Part shown: one piece after another, positions 1 to 7,909 of the stretch | Numbering within the stretch: the first letter of the stretch is position 1 | How the letters are laid out: each line of letters begins with the position of its first letter | Assembly (NCBI GenBank): GCA_017883125.1 | Contig: JADGOD010000150.1 | Coordinates: 1-13,992 of the forward strand | DNA: 13,992 nucleotides | Direction: 5' to 3' | From: Acidimicrobiales bacterium | GTDB taxonomy: Bacteria; Actinomycetota; Acidimicrobiia; Acidimicrobiales; RAAP-2 | Program-made: the position numbers and the translations under genes | The notes under the pieces: generated by a model | Databases searched by the model: none | Told to the model about the DNA's origin: nothing | What the model saw: the letters and a program-made list of their open reading frames with translations, nothing else

Positions 1-903
<903 letters not shown>

Positions 904-906
904 CCG

Positions 907-2241
907 ATGGTCACCCCATTTGCCTCTCTCGATGAGGCACTCGGGTGGCTCGACGACCACATCGACTACGAGCGGGTAGCACCCACACGGCGGCTGCTGC
1001 CCAGCCTGGAGGGGATGAACCAGGCCCTCGAGCTCCTCGGACACCCTGAATCGGCGTATCGGGTGATCCACGTCACCGGGACGAACGGCAAGGGATCGAC
1101 GACGGCGATGATCACGTCGCTGATCGCGGAGCTGGGACTCCGGGTCGGGACCTACACGAGCCCCAACCTCCACCGCGTCAACGAGCGGATCGCCTGCGAT
1201 GAGACGCCGATCGACGACGAGGCGCTGACCGACCTCCTCTTCCGGCTCTCGCTCCTCGAGCAGCAGCTCGACGAGCCGCTGACGCGCTTCGAGCTGCTGA
1301 CGGTGGCCGCGCTGACGTACTTCGCCGACGAAGCGGTCGACGTCGCGGTGGTCGAGGTCGGTCTCGGTGGGACCTGGGACTCGACCAATGTGGTCGAGGC
1401 CGAGGTCTGCGTTCTGACCAACGTGAGCTTGGATCACACCCAGGTCCTCGGAGAGACCGTCGAGGAGATCGCGACCGACAAGGCCGGGATCATCAAGCCC
1501 GGCTCGACGGTGGTCCTCGGTGAGGTGAGCGATGCCATCGCTGAGATCGTCCTGCGCCGATGCGACGAGGTCGGAGCCGCCGGGCTGTGGCGAAGCGGTG
1601 TCGAGTTCGAGTCCGTGAACAACCGCCTGGCCTTCGGGGGCCGCGTGTGCGATCTCATCGTGCCTGGTGCGACCTACCGTGACGTGCTCGTCCCGCTGCA
1701 CGGCCCCCACCAGGCGATGAACGCATCAGTGGCCCTGGCGGCGGTGACGGCCTTCCTCGGCTGGCCGCTGACCAGCGAGGTCGTCGAGTCGGGGCTGGCC
1801 CGTGTCCGGGTTCCCGGTCGACTCGAGGTCCTCGGACACCGCCCGCTCGTGATGGTCGACGGCGCGCACAACGGATCCGGCGCCGAAGCTCTGGGTCGGG
1901 CCCTGGGGGAGGGGTTCGACGTCGAGGGGACCATGGTCGCCGTCATCGGGATGCTCTCAGGACGGGACCCAAGGGAGCTGCTGGCCCCCCTGAGGGACGC
2001 AGGCGTTACGCGAGTGATCTGCGTGGAGCCCGAGACGCCCCGGGCGCTTGAGGCCTCACACATCGCCAAGGCGGCCCTCGAGCTCGGGATGCAGGCCGAG
2101 GTGGCGGCCACCATCCCGGCCGGGGTGGACGTCGCTTGCGCCGAGGTCGGTGACGACGGGATGGTGCTCGCCACCGGATCGCTCTATGTGGCCGGCCCGG
2201 CCCGTCAGCGCCTCTTGGAGCGAATGGCAGCCCAGGGCTAG
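907..2241 (+). CDS. folC: Bifunctional folylpolyglutamate synthase/dihydrofolate synthase
   Basis: FolC joins glutamate to dihydropteroate and adds further glutamates to folates, using ATP, in the cytoplasm. The 444-residue length is normal. The P-loop GTNGKGST is at residues 58-65, the family signature VGLGGTWDSTN at 151-161, the stretch DHTQVLGETVEEIATDKAGI at 176-195, PGRLEV at 303-308 and VDGAHN at 317-322 in the C-terminal ligase domain. It belongs to the Mur ligase-like superfamily. The ATG at 907 lies three bases after the clpX stop and has no clear Shine-Dalgarno sequence, so translation is probably coupled to clpX. In many actinobacteria folC is followed by a small DUF4233 membrane protein and then ndk; here the space to ndk holds a broken heliorhodopsin gene instead. 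Confidence 0.96.
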   Translation: MVTPFASLDEALGWLDDHIDYERVAPTRRLLPSLEGMNQALELLGHPESAYRVIHVTGTNGKGSTTAMITSLIAELGLRVGTYTSPNLHRVNERIACDETPIDDEALTDLLFRLSLLEQQLDEPLTRFELLTVAALTYFADEAVDVAVVEVGLGGTWDSTNVVEAEVCVLTNVSLDHTQVLGETVEEIATDKAGIIKPGSTVVLGEVSDAIAEIVLRRCDEVGAAGLWRSGVEFESVNNRLAFGGRVCDLIVPGATYRDVLVPLHGPHQAMNASVALAAVTAFLGWPLTSEVVESGLARVRVPGRLEVLGHRPLVMVDGAHNGSGAEALGRALGEGFDVEGTMVAVIGMLSGRDPRELLAPLRDAGVTRVICVEPETPRALEASHIAKAALELGMQAEVAATIPAGVDVACAEVGDDGMVLATGSLYVAGPARQRLLERMAAQG

Positions 2242-2329
2242 GCGGCACGGGCCGAGACCGGAGCGCTCGTCTCCTGAGCCGACCTCGGGCTACGGCTCGA
2301 GGATCAGCGAGCTGACGCCCGACGGTGGA

Positions 2330-2771
2330 GAGAGTCGGTTCGGGTGGCAGGGCTACAACGTGGTCGCTGGGGCGTCCACCTCACCCAGGGGATCCCGATC
2401 CTCGCACCGGCGAGCTCCTTGGCCCTGGTGGGCGTCAACGCGTCGATGGTCGGGTTCGGCTGGCTCCAGGAACACCACGAGCAGCCCGGTGGCGGATGGT
2501 GGCCCTTCGTCGTCGGGTGCGGAGCGGGCATCGTCCCGTGGATCGCGATCGGTGTCTGCCTGGCGCATCCCGGGTCTCCCGCCAAGCCTCCCTGGTTCGT
2601 CCACGCGAGCTTCTCATGTCGCTCTTCGTCTTCTTCATGATCTTCGCCCTGACCCAGTGGCGGGACTACCTGGTGGGTGAGCGGACGTACATCACGCTTC
2701 GCATCGTGGCCACGTCGCTCCTGGTCCGGCAGGTGTTTGTGTCGATGCTCGCCACCCTGACGCCCCACTGA
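2330..2771 (+). pseudogene. Decayed heliorhodopsin (helix A plus helices E-G; frameshifted; Schiff-base lysine lost)
   Basis: This is a remnant of a heliorhodopsin, a seven-helix retinal membrane protein with inverted topology. Three reading frames must be joined. Frame a (about 2330-2374) gives GYNVVAGA, matching the start of helix A. Frame b (2374-2604) continues HLTQGIPILAPASSLAL (helix A) and runs directly into GVNASMVGFGWLQE (helix E), WWPFVVGCGAGIVPWIAI (helix F region) and PGSPAKPPWFV. Frame c (about 2610-2771) gives MSLFVFFMIFALTQW, then RDYLVGERTYITL and VATSLLVRQVF (helix G). Heliorhodopsin 48C12, recalled from memory, has GVNASMILFGWLQE, GCIAGIVPWI, SLFLFFNSFAL, GERAYIVL and SLVAKSALAWQIF in the same order. 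Helices B-D are missing, the loop between QW and RDYL is short, and the retinal-linking Lys is Thr (ACG, 2712-2714). At least two indels, a large deletion and the Lys loss make decay far more likely than sequencing error. The 5' boundary is approximate, since no start codon is identifiable. Bases 2242-2329 hold nothing I recognise. Confidence 0.85.
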
Positions 2772-2776
2772 GGCGC

Positions 2777-2804
2777 TTGGGGCATGCATCTCCACTGCTA
2801 GGTT
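2777..2804 (+). promoter_or_regulatory. Putative ndk promoter (leaderless type)
   Basis: A TTGGGG box at 2777-2782 lies 16 bp before TAGGTT at 2799-2804, a plausible sigma-70-like -35/-10 pair. The GTG start of ndk is only 8 nt beyond the -10 box, so transcription would begin at or next to the start codon. No Shine-Dalgarno sequence precedes the GTG, which fits leaderless translation. This is inferred from sequence pattern only. Confidence 0.5.
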
Positions 2805-2812
2805 TGAACCCC

Positions 2813-3226
2813 GTGAACCGCACACTTGTCATCGTGAAGCCCGACGGCGTCGAGCGCCGTCTCTCGGGAGAGATCATCGCCCGCCTCGAGCGCAAGGGCC
2901 TGTCCCTCGTCGCCGCCGAACTCTGTCAGATCTCTGCCGAAACCGCTGGTCAGCACTACGCCGAGCACGCCGAGAAGCCGTTCTTCGGCGACCTGGTGGC
3001 GTTCATCACCCGCTCGCCGTCGCTGGTCATGGTCATCGAGGGCCCTCAGGACGACACCTACAAGGTGGTCCGGACCCTGATGGGGACCACGAACCCCTCG
3101 GAGGCCGCTCCCGGGACGATTCGGGGCGACTTCGCCCTCGAGATGACCGAGAACCTGATCCACGGCTCGGACTCCCCGGAGTCAGCAGCTCGTGAGATCG
3201 CACTTTTCTTCCCAAATCTTGGCTAG
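2813..3226 (+). CDS. ndk: Nucleoside diphosphate kinase
   Basis: Ndk moves the gamma phosphate between nucleoside triphosphates and diphosphates through a phosphohistidine, balancing NTP and dNTP pools. The GTG at 2813 was chosen because the protein then begins MNRTLVIVKPDGVERRL, exactly the family N-terminus. An upstream in-frame TTG at 2777 would add 12 unrelated residues and would lie inside the promoter. The product is 137 residues, a normal length. Lys9 in IVKPDG, the loop Gly-Thr-Ile-Arg-Gly-Asp-Phe (101-107), and the active-site stretch NLIHGSDS with catalytic His117 are all present. It stands alone between the heliorhodopsin remnant and the mre operon, which has its own probable promoter. 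Confidence 0.97.
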   Translation: MNRTLVIVKPDGVERRLSGEIIARLERKGLSLVAAELCQISAETAGQHYAEHAEKPFFGDLVAFITRSPSLVMVIEGPQDDTYKVVRTLMGTTNPSEAAPGTIRGDFALEMTENLIHGSDSPESAAREIALFFPNLG

Positions 3227-3238
3227 CTCCGAGGTGCC

Positions 3239-3267
3239 TTGTATCGGGAGCATCGAGGTCCTAGCCT
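3239..3267 (+). promoter_or_regulatory. Putative promoter of the mreBCD-mrdA operon
   Basis: TTGTAT at 3239-3244 and TAGCCT at 3262-3267 are separated by 17 bp. They lie in the 112-bp gap between ndk and mreB and would give a leader of about 65 nt that contains the mreB Shine-Dalgarno sequence GAGAGG (3325-3330). I see no obvious operator or terminator in the gap. Prediction from pattern only. Confidence 0.45.
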
Positions 3268-3338
3268 TAGGGCACCAAGAAGGCCCGGTGTTTGTCGGCA
3301 CTTCGCCTACAGGACGTCAGTCGCGAGAGGACGCTTGA

Positions 3339-4370
3339 ATGAGAGACAACCGGCTCTTCCTCCTCGGTCGAGACATGGCCGTGGATCTGGGCACTGCGAA
3401 CACGCTGGTCTACGTCCGAGGCAGGGGAATCATCCTCAATGAGCCCTCGGTCGTCGCGGTCGACGTCAAAGATGGCCGCCCGCTGGCCGTCGGTGCCGAG
3501 GCGAAGCGGATGATCGGTCGCACCCCGAGCAACATCCAGGCCATCCGACCGCTGAAGGACGGAGTGATCGCCGACTTCGAGATCTGCGAGAAGATGCTCC
3601 GCTACTTCATCCACAAGGTGCACCAGCGTCGCTTCGCCAAGCCCCGGATGATCATCTGCGTTCCCTCGGGCATCACCGGCGTCGAGCAGCGCGCCGTGAT
3701 GGAGGCCGCGGAGTACGCCGGCGCGCGCAAGGCGTTCATCATCGAAGAGCCGATGGCTGCGGCGATCGGCGCGGGGCTCCCGGTCCACGAGCCGACGGGC
3801 AACATGGTGGTCGACATCGGTGGTGGGACCACTGAGGTCGCAGTCATCTCTCTCGGCGGAATCGTCAACAGCCAGTCGATCCGCATCGGCGGCGACGAGC
3901 TCGACGAGGCCATCGTCGCGTATGTGAAGAAGGAGTTCAGCCTTGCCCTCGGCGAGCGCACGGCTGAGGAGATCAAGATCACGCTCGGCTCCGCCTTCGC
4001 CCTCGAAGAGGAGCTCCGGGCTGAGATCCGCGGCCGGGACCTCGTCAGCGGCCTGCCCAAGACGGTGGTGATCTCCACCGAGCAGATCCGTGAGGCGATC
4101 GAGGAGCCGGTGACGGCGATCATCGACGCCGTCAAGGTGACGCTCGACCGCACCCCGCCAGAGCTGGCTGCGGACATCATGGACCAGGGCATCGTCCTCA
4201 CCGGAGGAGGGGCGCTCCTCCACGGGCTCGACGCCAAGATCCAACAGGAGACCGGCATGCCCATCGTGGTGGCCCGGGATCCGCTGAACTGCGTGGCGAT
4301 CGGCAGCGGACAGTGCCTCGAGGAGTTCGACGCGCTCAAGCGCGTGTTGATCACCGCCTCGACGCGCTGA
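3339..4370 (+). CDS. mreB: Rod shape-determining protein MreB
   Basis: MreB is the actin-like filament protein that moves under the membrane and organises lateral peptidoglycan synthesis. The 343-residue product has the usual length. The phosphate-1 loop DLGTANT is at residues 16-22, INEPS-like LNEPSVVAVD at 33-42, phosphate-2 VVDIGGGTTEVAVIS at 157-171, and the adenosine motif GIVLTGGGALLHGL at 284-297. The ATG at 3339 has a good Shine-Dalgarno sequence, GAGAGG, ending 8 nt upstream. The N-terminal hydrophobic NRLFLLGRD could contribute to membrane contact, as in other MreBs. It is the first gene of the mreBCD-mrdA operon, and mreC follows after 19 bp. Confidence 0.98.
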   Translation: MRDNRLFLLGRDMAVDLGTANTLVYVRGRGIILNEPSVVAVDVKDGRPLAVGAEAKRMIGRTPSNIQAIRPLKDGVIADFEICEKMLRYFIHKVHQRRFAKPRMIICVPSGITGVEQRAVMEAAEYAGARKAFIIEEPMAAAIGAGLPVHEPTGNMVVDIGGGTTEVAVISLGGIVNSQSIRIGGDELDEAIVAYVKKEFSLALGERTAEEIKITLGSAFALEEELRAEIRGRDLVSGLPKTVVISTEQIREAIEEPVTAIIDAVKVTLDRTPPELAADIMDQGIVLTGGGALLHGLDAKIQQETGMPIVVARDPLNCVAIGSGQCLEEFDALKRVLITASTR

Positions 4371-4389
4371 TCCCGATAGGTCTCGCCGC

Positions 4390-5223
4390 ATGGCGACTCG
4401 CCGCTCTCGCCGCTCGGCGACCATCGTCACCCTCCTGCTCCTCACGGCCGTCACCATCGTTGCGCTGAGCGCCGGAGGGACGGGATCCTCACTGACGTCG
4501 GGCCTTCGTCGAGTTGGCTCGGCGGTGCTCTCTCCGGTGGTGAGCGTCGTGAACACCGTCACGAAGCCGGTGGGGGACTTCTTCGCCGGCGCGGTCAACT
4601 ACGGCGCCGTGTCCGACGAGAACGCCAAGCTGCGCGCCATCATCGCCAAGATCCAGACCCAGGGTGAGATCCAGAAGTACGAGCGCAAGCAGATCTTGGA
4701 GGTCGCAGCGCTCCAGCACCTGACGTTCGTCGGATCCATCCCTACCGTCACCGCACAGAGCATCGCCCTGGATCAGTCGAACTTCGCCTCCACGATCCAG
4801 ATCAACAAGGGATCCAACGCGGGAGTCGGGGTCGGCATGCCAGTGGTCGGCAGCGATGGCCTGATCGGTCAGGTCGTCCAGACCACGAGGTCCACGGCGA
4901 TCGTCCGGCTGGTGACCGACGGCAGGAGCAAGGTCGGCGCCGTCTTCAGTACCTCGAACCTCCTCGGCATGGTGAACGGCCTCGCCGCCGACCGGCCGCT
5001 GTCGGTGGCCTTCGTCTCGCCGAACTCCGCGGTGTCGATCGGCATGCTGCTCTACACGAACGGCCTGCAGGGGGCGCAGTACCCAGCGGGCATCCCGATC
5101 GGGCGCGTCACGAGCGCCACGTCACCGCCGAACGCCGACCAGATGTCGATCACCGTGAACCCCGCGGCCAACCTCGACTCCCTCGGCTTCGTTGACGTCC
5201 TCCTCTGGAACCCGACTCCGTGA
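4390..5223 (+). CDS. mreC: Rod shape-determining protein MreC
   Basis: MreC is a bitopic membrane protein whose extracytoplasmic beta-barrels bind and activate PBP2 in the elongasome. The product has 277 residues. A basic N-terminus (ATRRSRRSA) precedes one membrane segment at about residues 11-28. A helical, probably coiled-coil stretch follows at about 75-107 (DENAKLRAII onward). The two-lobed beta domain runs from about 118 to 272 and includes VTAQSIALDQSNFASTIQIN, KGSNAGVGVGMPVV and GLIGQVV, all typical of the family. The upstream Shine-Dalgarno sequence is weak, so reinitiation after mreB is likely. Its TGA stop overlaps the GTG start of mreD. Confidence 0.95.
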   Translation: MATRRSRRSATIVTLLLLTAVTIVALSAGGTGSSLTSGLRRVGSAVLSPVVSVVNTVTKPVGDFFAGAVNYGAVSDENAKLRAIIAKIQTQGEIQKYERKQILEVAALQHLTFVGSIPTVTAQSIALDQSNFASTIQINKGSNAGVGVGMPVVGSDGLIGQVVQTTRSTAIVRLVTDGRSKVGAVFSTSNLLGMVNGLAADRPLSVAFVSPNSAVSIGMLLYTNGLQGAQYPAGIPIGRVTSATSPPNADQMSITVNPAANLDSLGFVDVLLWNPTP

Positions 5224-5759
5224 CCGGCCGCGTCGCACTCCGGATGCTCCTCGTCGCCGTCGCCGTCGTCGCCGTCCAGGACGCGGTGATGGTCCATCTG
5301 AGGGTCTTCGGTGCGCACCCTGAGCTCATCTGGCTCCTTCCCCTCACTGCCGGGCTTCTCGGAGGGGCAGAGCTCGGAGCGGTCGTCGGGTTCTTCAGCG
5401 GGATGGCGATCGACTGCCTGCTCCCCACCCCCTTCGGCCTCACGGCGTTCGTCGCCACGCTGATCGGCTACGGGATCGGGACGGTCGCCGAGCGATCGGG
5501 CCTCGCCGCCGAAGGCGGTGTGTGGTGGCTGCTCCCCGGGCTCGGCGCCGCCGTCGGCATGCTCGGTGTGCTGGCCTATGCGGCATTCGGCATCGTCTTC
5601 GGCGAAGACCAGTTCAGCGGTGTCAACTACCTGGCCATCATCCCGGTTGTCACGTTCTTCGGCGCCCTGTTCGCGGTCCCGATCTGGATGCTCACTGCCT
5701 GGGCCGTCGGTGACCAGCGAGGAGCGCGCAGGTCTCGATCGGCGGAGACGAGCTGGTGA
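5220..5759 (+). CDS. mreD: Rod shape-determining protein MreD
   Basis: MreD is the small polytopic membrane partner of MreC in the elongasome. The 179-residue protein is strongly hydrophobic, with likely membrane helices near residues 5-24, 36-50, 52-68, 72-90, 101-126 and 136-162. The family hallmark of a Gly-Phe-Phe-Ser-Gly helix followed by Asp65, Pro69 and PFG (71-73) is visible. The start is the GTG at 5220, which overlaps the mreC stop in GTGA and begins with MTGRVALRMLL. Identification rests on operon position plus this motif, as MreD diverges fast. Its stop overlaps the mrdA start in the same way. Confidence 0.92.
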   Translation: MTGRVALRMLLVAVAVVAVQDAVMVHLRVFGAHPELIWLLPLTAGLLGGAELGAVVGFFSGMAIDCLLPTPFGLTAFVATLIGYGIGTVAERSGLAAEGGVWWLLPGLGAAVGMLGVLAYAAFGIVFGEDQFSGVNYLAIIPVVTFFGALFAVPIWMLTAWAVGDQRGARRSRSAETSW

Positions 5760-7855
5760 GGTGGTTCAACCGGCGAGCCCGGAGCGAGCCACGTATCCGT
5801 GAGCGCCGCGGGGTCAGCCTGGCCAACCTCGTGCCGTCACCCGATGAGAGCCAGTCGCGGCCCGACTACCGCCTTGCGGTGATCGGATTGGTGGCGCTGG
5901 GGCTGTTCGCGGTCATGGTGCTCAGGCTCTTCACCCTCCAGGTGGTCGACGCCGGCTCCGCCAAGAAGGCGGTGAACGCCAACCAGATCCGCGTCGTTCC
6001 CATCCCCGCCCCCCGGGGTGTCATCACCGATCGATCCAACACCGTCTTGGCGGGGAACAAGACGAGCCAAGAGATCATGCTGAGCCGCCAGGAGGCGCTG
6101 CAGCACCCTGAGGTGATCGGGCAGGTGGCGGCGTTGACCGGCCAGACCCCAGCCCAGGTCGAGAAGATCTTGGGGGACCTCCGCTACGACCCGTATCAGC
6201 CGGCACCGATCGTGACGGATGCCCCTGCGGCGACGATCCAGTTCCTCCAGGAGCATCAGTCGGAGTATCCCGGGGTCTCGGTCCAGTCGGTGACTTCGCG
6301 TTTCTACCCCCAGGGTGGTCAGACCGCCGCCCACATCCTTGGCTACATCGGTGCGATCTCACCGAGCGAGCTGGCTGCCAACAAGAAGAGCGGCTACACC
6401 ATCGCCTCGTCGTTCGGCAAGACCGGCATCGAGCAGTTCTACCAGCAGCAGCTCCGCGGGACGGCGGGATCCCAGGCGCTTGCGATCAACGCCAGGGGTG
6501 AGTTCGTCGGGGTCGTGAAGCAGACCCCGCCGGTGGCCGGGAACACGGTGGTGATGAACATCGACCTCGGACTCCAGCAGACCGTGCAGACCGCTCTCGA
6601 GCAGCAGATCCTCGCCGACCGCCAGACGCCCGATCCCCGCTCGGGCAAGCTCCCCCCAGCCGTGAACGGCGCGGTGCTCGTGATGGACCCCCACTCCGGA
6701 GCGATCCTGGCCATGGCCAGCTACCCGACGTTCGACCTCAACAGCTTCGTCGGAGGGATCAGCCAGTCAGACCTGAGCGGGATCCTCAGCAGTGGGGCGC
6801 TGAACAACTTCGCCATCAGCGGTCTGTACACGCCGGGATCCACCTTCAAGATGATCACCGCGACCGCGTCGCTCCAGAACGGCCTCATGGCTGCGAACCA
6901 GCCCGTCAACGACCCGGGGAGATTCATCGTGCCCAACTGCCAGGCGGCCTTCGGCGCTGGCTGCGTCTTCAATGACGATGAGGCCGGTGCTGGCTTGGTG
7001 AACCTCCCCGGGGCGCTCACGGTCTCGTCGGACTACTACTTCTACAACCTGGGCTACCTCTTCTCGGTCCAGGAGTCGAAGTACGGCACCGAGCCGATCC
7101 AGAAGACGGCAGCCGCCTACGGGCTCGGCGTGCCCAGCGGGATCGATCTCACGGGTGCGTCGACCGGTCGCGTCGACTCCGCCGCCGTCCGCCAGCAGCT
7201 CCACGCGGCATCGCCGAAGAACTTCCCGAACACCACGTGGTACGTGGGCGACAACATCGAGATGGCCTTCGGACAGGGCTCCACGGTGGTCACCCCCCTC
7301 GAGATGGCGATCGCCTACTCGACGCTCCTCAACGGCGGCACCCGGTACGCGCCGCAGGTGGCTGCGGGGATCGTCTCGCCGAACGGGAAGGTCGCGTACA
7401 AGTACACCCCGCGAGTCACGGGCCACATCTCCCTCAACCCGGGGATCACCGATCCGATCATCGAAGGACTCCTCGGCGTCGTCAACGACCCTCACGGCAC
7501 CGCATTCCCCTCGTTCCAGCAGTACGCCCACTTCGACATGAAGTCCTTCCAGGTCGGCGGCAAGACCGGTACGGCCTCGAACGTGAAAGGACAAGAGCCC
7601 AACTCCTGGTTCGTCGGCTTCGGGCCGGGCACCAACCCGAGCTACGTGGTGGTCTGCGTGATCGACCAGGGGGGCTACGGCGCCAGCGCCGCGGCTCCCG
7701 TGGTGGCCAACATCTTCAACTACCTGGCCGTCAACCCCGTCGGGCCCGTCGTCTTCCCGACCGGATCATCGCCTCCGTCGAACACCGCTCCGAGCACGGT
7801 CCCTCCCGCCGGCACGCCACCGCCGACCACCACGACCACGACGCCCGGCGCCTGA
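5756..7855 (+). CDS. mrdA: Penicillin-binding protein 2 (elongasome D,D-transpeptidase)
   Basis: PBP2 is the class B PBP that cross-links new peptidoglycan during side-wall growth with MreBCD and RodA. It has 699 residues. A cytoplasmic basic segment is followed by one membrane helix at about 39-62. The dimerisation/pedestal domain begins with the PAPRGVITDR motif (85-93). The transpeptidase domain has the serine motif GSTFK (Ser362, Lys365), the second motif SSD (424-426; Asp rather than Asn is common in PBP2), and KTG (603-605) within GGKTGTAS. The last 35 or so residues are a low-complexity Pro/Ser/Thr tail, possibly in the wall. The GTG start at 5756 overlaps the mreD stop. rodA normally follows in this operon and is absent; the next gene has its own predicted promoter. 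Confidence 0.96.
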   Translation: MRWFNRRARSEPRIRERRGVSLANLVPSPDESQSRPDYRLAVIGLVALGLFAVMVLRLFTLQVVDAGSAKKAVNANQIRVVPIPAPRGVITDRSNTVLAGNKTSQEIMLSRQEALQHPEVIGQVAALTGQTPAQVEKILGDLRYDPYQPAPIVTDAPAATIQFLQEHQSEYPGVSVQSVTSRFYPQGGQTAAHILGYIGAISPSELAANKKSGYTIASSFGKTGIEQFYQQQLRGTAGSQALAINARGEFVGVVKQTPPVAGNTVVMNIDLGLQQTVQTALEQQILADRQTPDPRSGKLPPAVNGAVLVMDPHSGAILAMASYPTFDLNSFVGGISQSDLSGILSSGALNNFAISGLYTPGSTFKMITATASLQNGLMAANQPVNDPGRFIVPNCQAAFGAGCVFNDDEAGAGLVNLPGALTVSSDYYFYNLGYLFSVQESKYGTEPIQKTAAAYGLGVPSGIDLTGASTGRVDSAAVRQQLHAASPKNFPNTTWYVGDNIEMAFGQGSTVVTPLEMAIAYSTLLNGGTRYAPQVAAGIVSPNGKVAYKYTPRVTGHISLNPGITDPIIEGLLGVVNDPHGTAFPSFQQYAHFDMKSFQVGGKTGTASNVKGQEPNSWFVGFGPGTNPSYVVVCVIDQGGYGASAAAPVVANIFNYLAVNPVGPVVFPTGSSPPSNTAPSTVPPAGTPPPTTTTTTPGA

Positions 7856-7895
7856 CGATCTAGCGCCTTCGGCCGAGCGGTCACAGGGCGCCCCG

Positions 7896-7901
7896 TAGAC
7901 T
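7896..7901 (+). promoter_or_regulatory. Putative -10 box of the radical SAM gene
   Basis: TAGACT lies 8 nt before the ATG at 7910, the same box and spacing seen before ndk and rplU. There is no Shine-Dalgarno sequence, which suggests a leaderless transcript. I see no convincing -35 hexamer. If it is real, the downstream genes can be expressed apart from mreBCD-mrdA. Confidence 0.4.
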
Positions 7902-7909
7902 GAGTCACC

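Noticed and set aside
2048..2680. Long open frame (210 codons) across the end of folC and the gap
   Set aside because: Most of it is out of frame with folC and has Ser/Arg/Pro-rich shadow composition. Only the short GYNVVAGA part is meaningful, as heliorhodopsin remnant.
2325..2771. 148-codon open frame in the folC-ndk gap as an intact small protein
   Set aside because: Its first half is a frameshifted Arg/Pro-rich translation. Only the part after about 2610 matches helices F-G of heliorhodopsin.
2242..2812. DUF4233 membrane protein, the usual actinobacterial occupant between folC and ndk
   Set aside because: The recognisable motifs (GVNASM, GIVPWI, GER-YI) are those of heliorhodopsin, not DUF4233.
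2876..2886. Weak hairpins and short repeats inside coding genes as regulatory elements
   Set aside because: GC-rich coding DNA yields many short inverted repeats by chance; none had a T tract or a special position.
3267..4598. 443-codon antisense open frame over mreB
   Set aside because: Asp/His/Arg-rich shadow of a GC-rich gene; mreB on the plus strand is certain.
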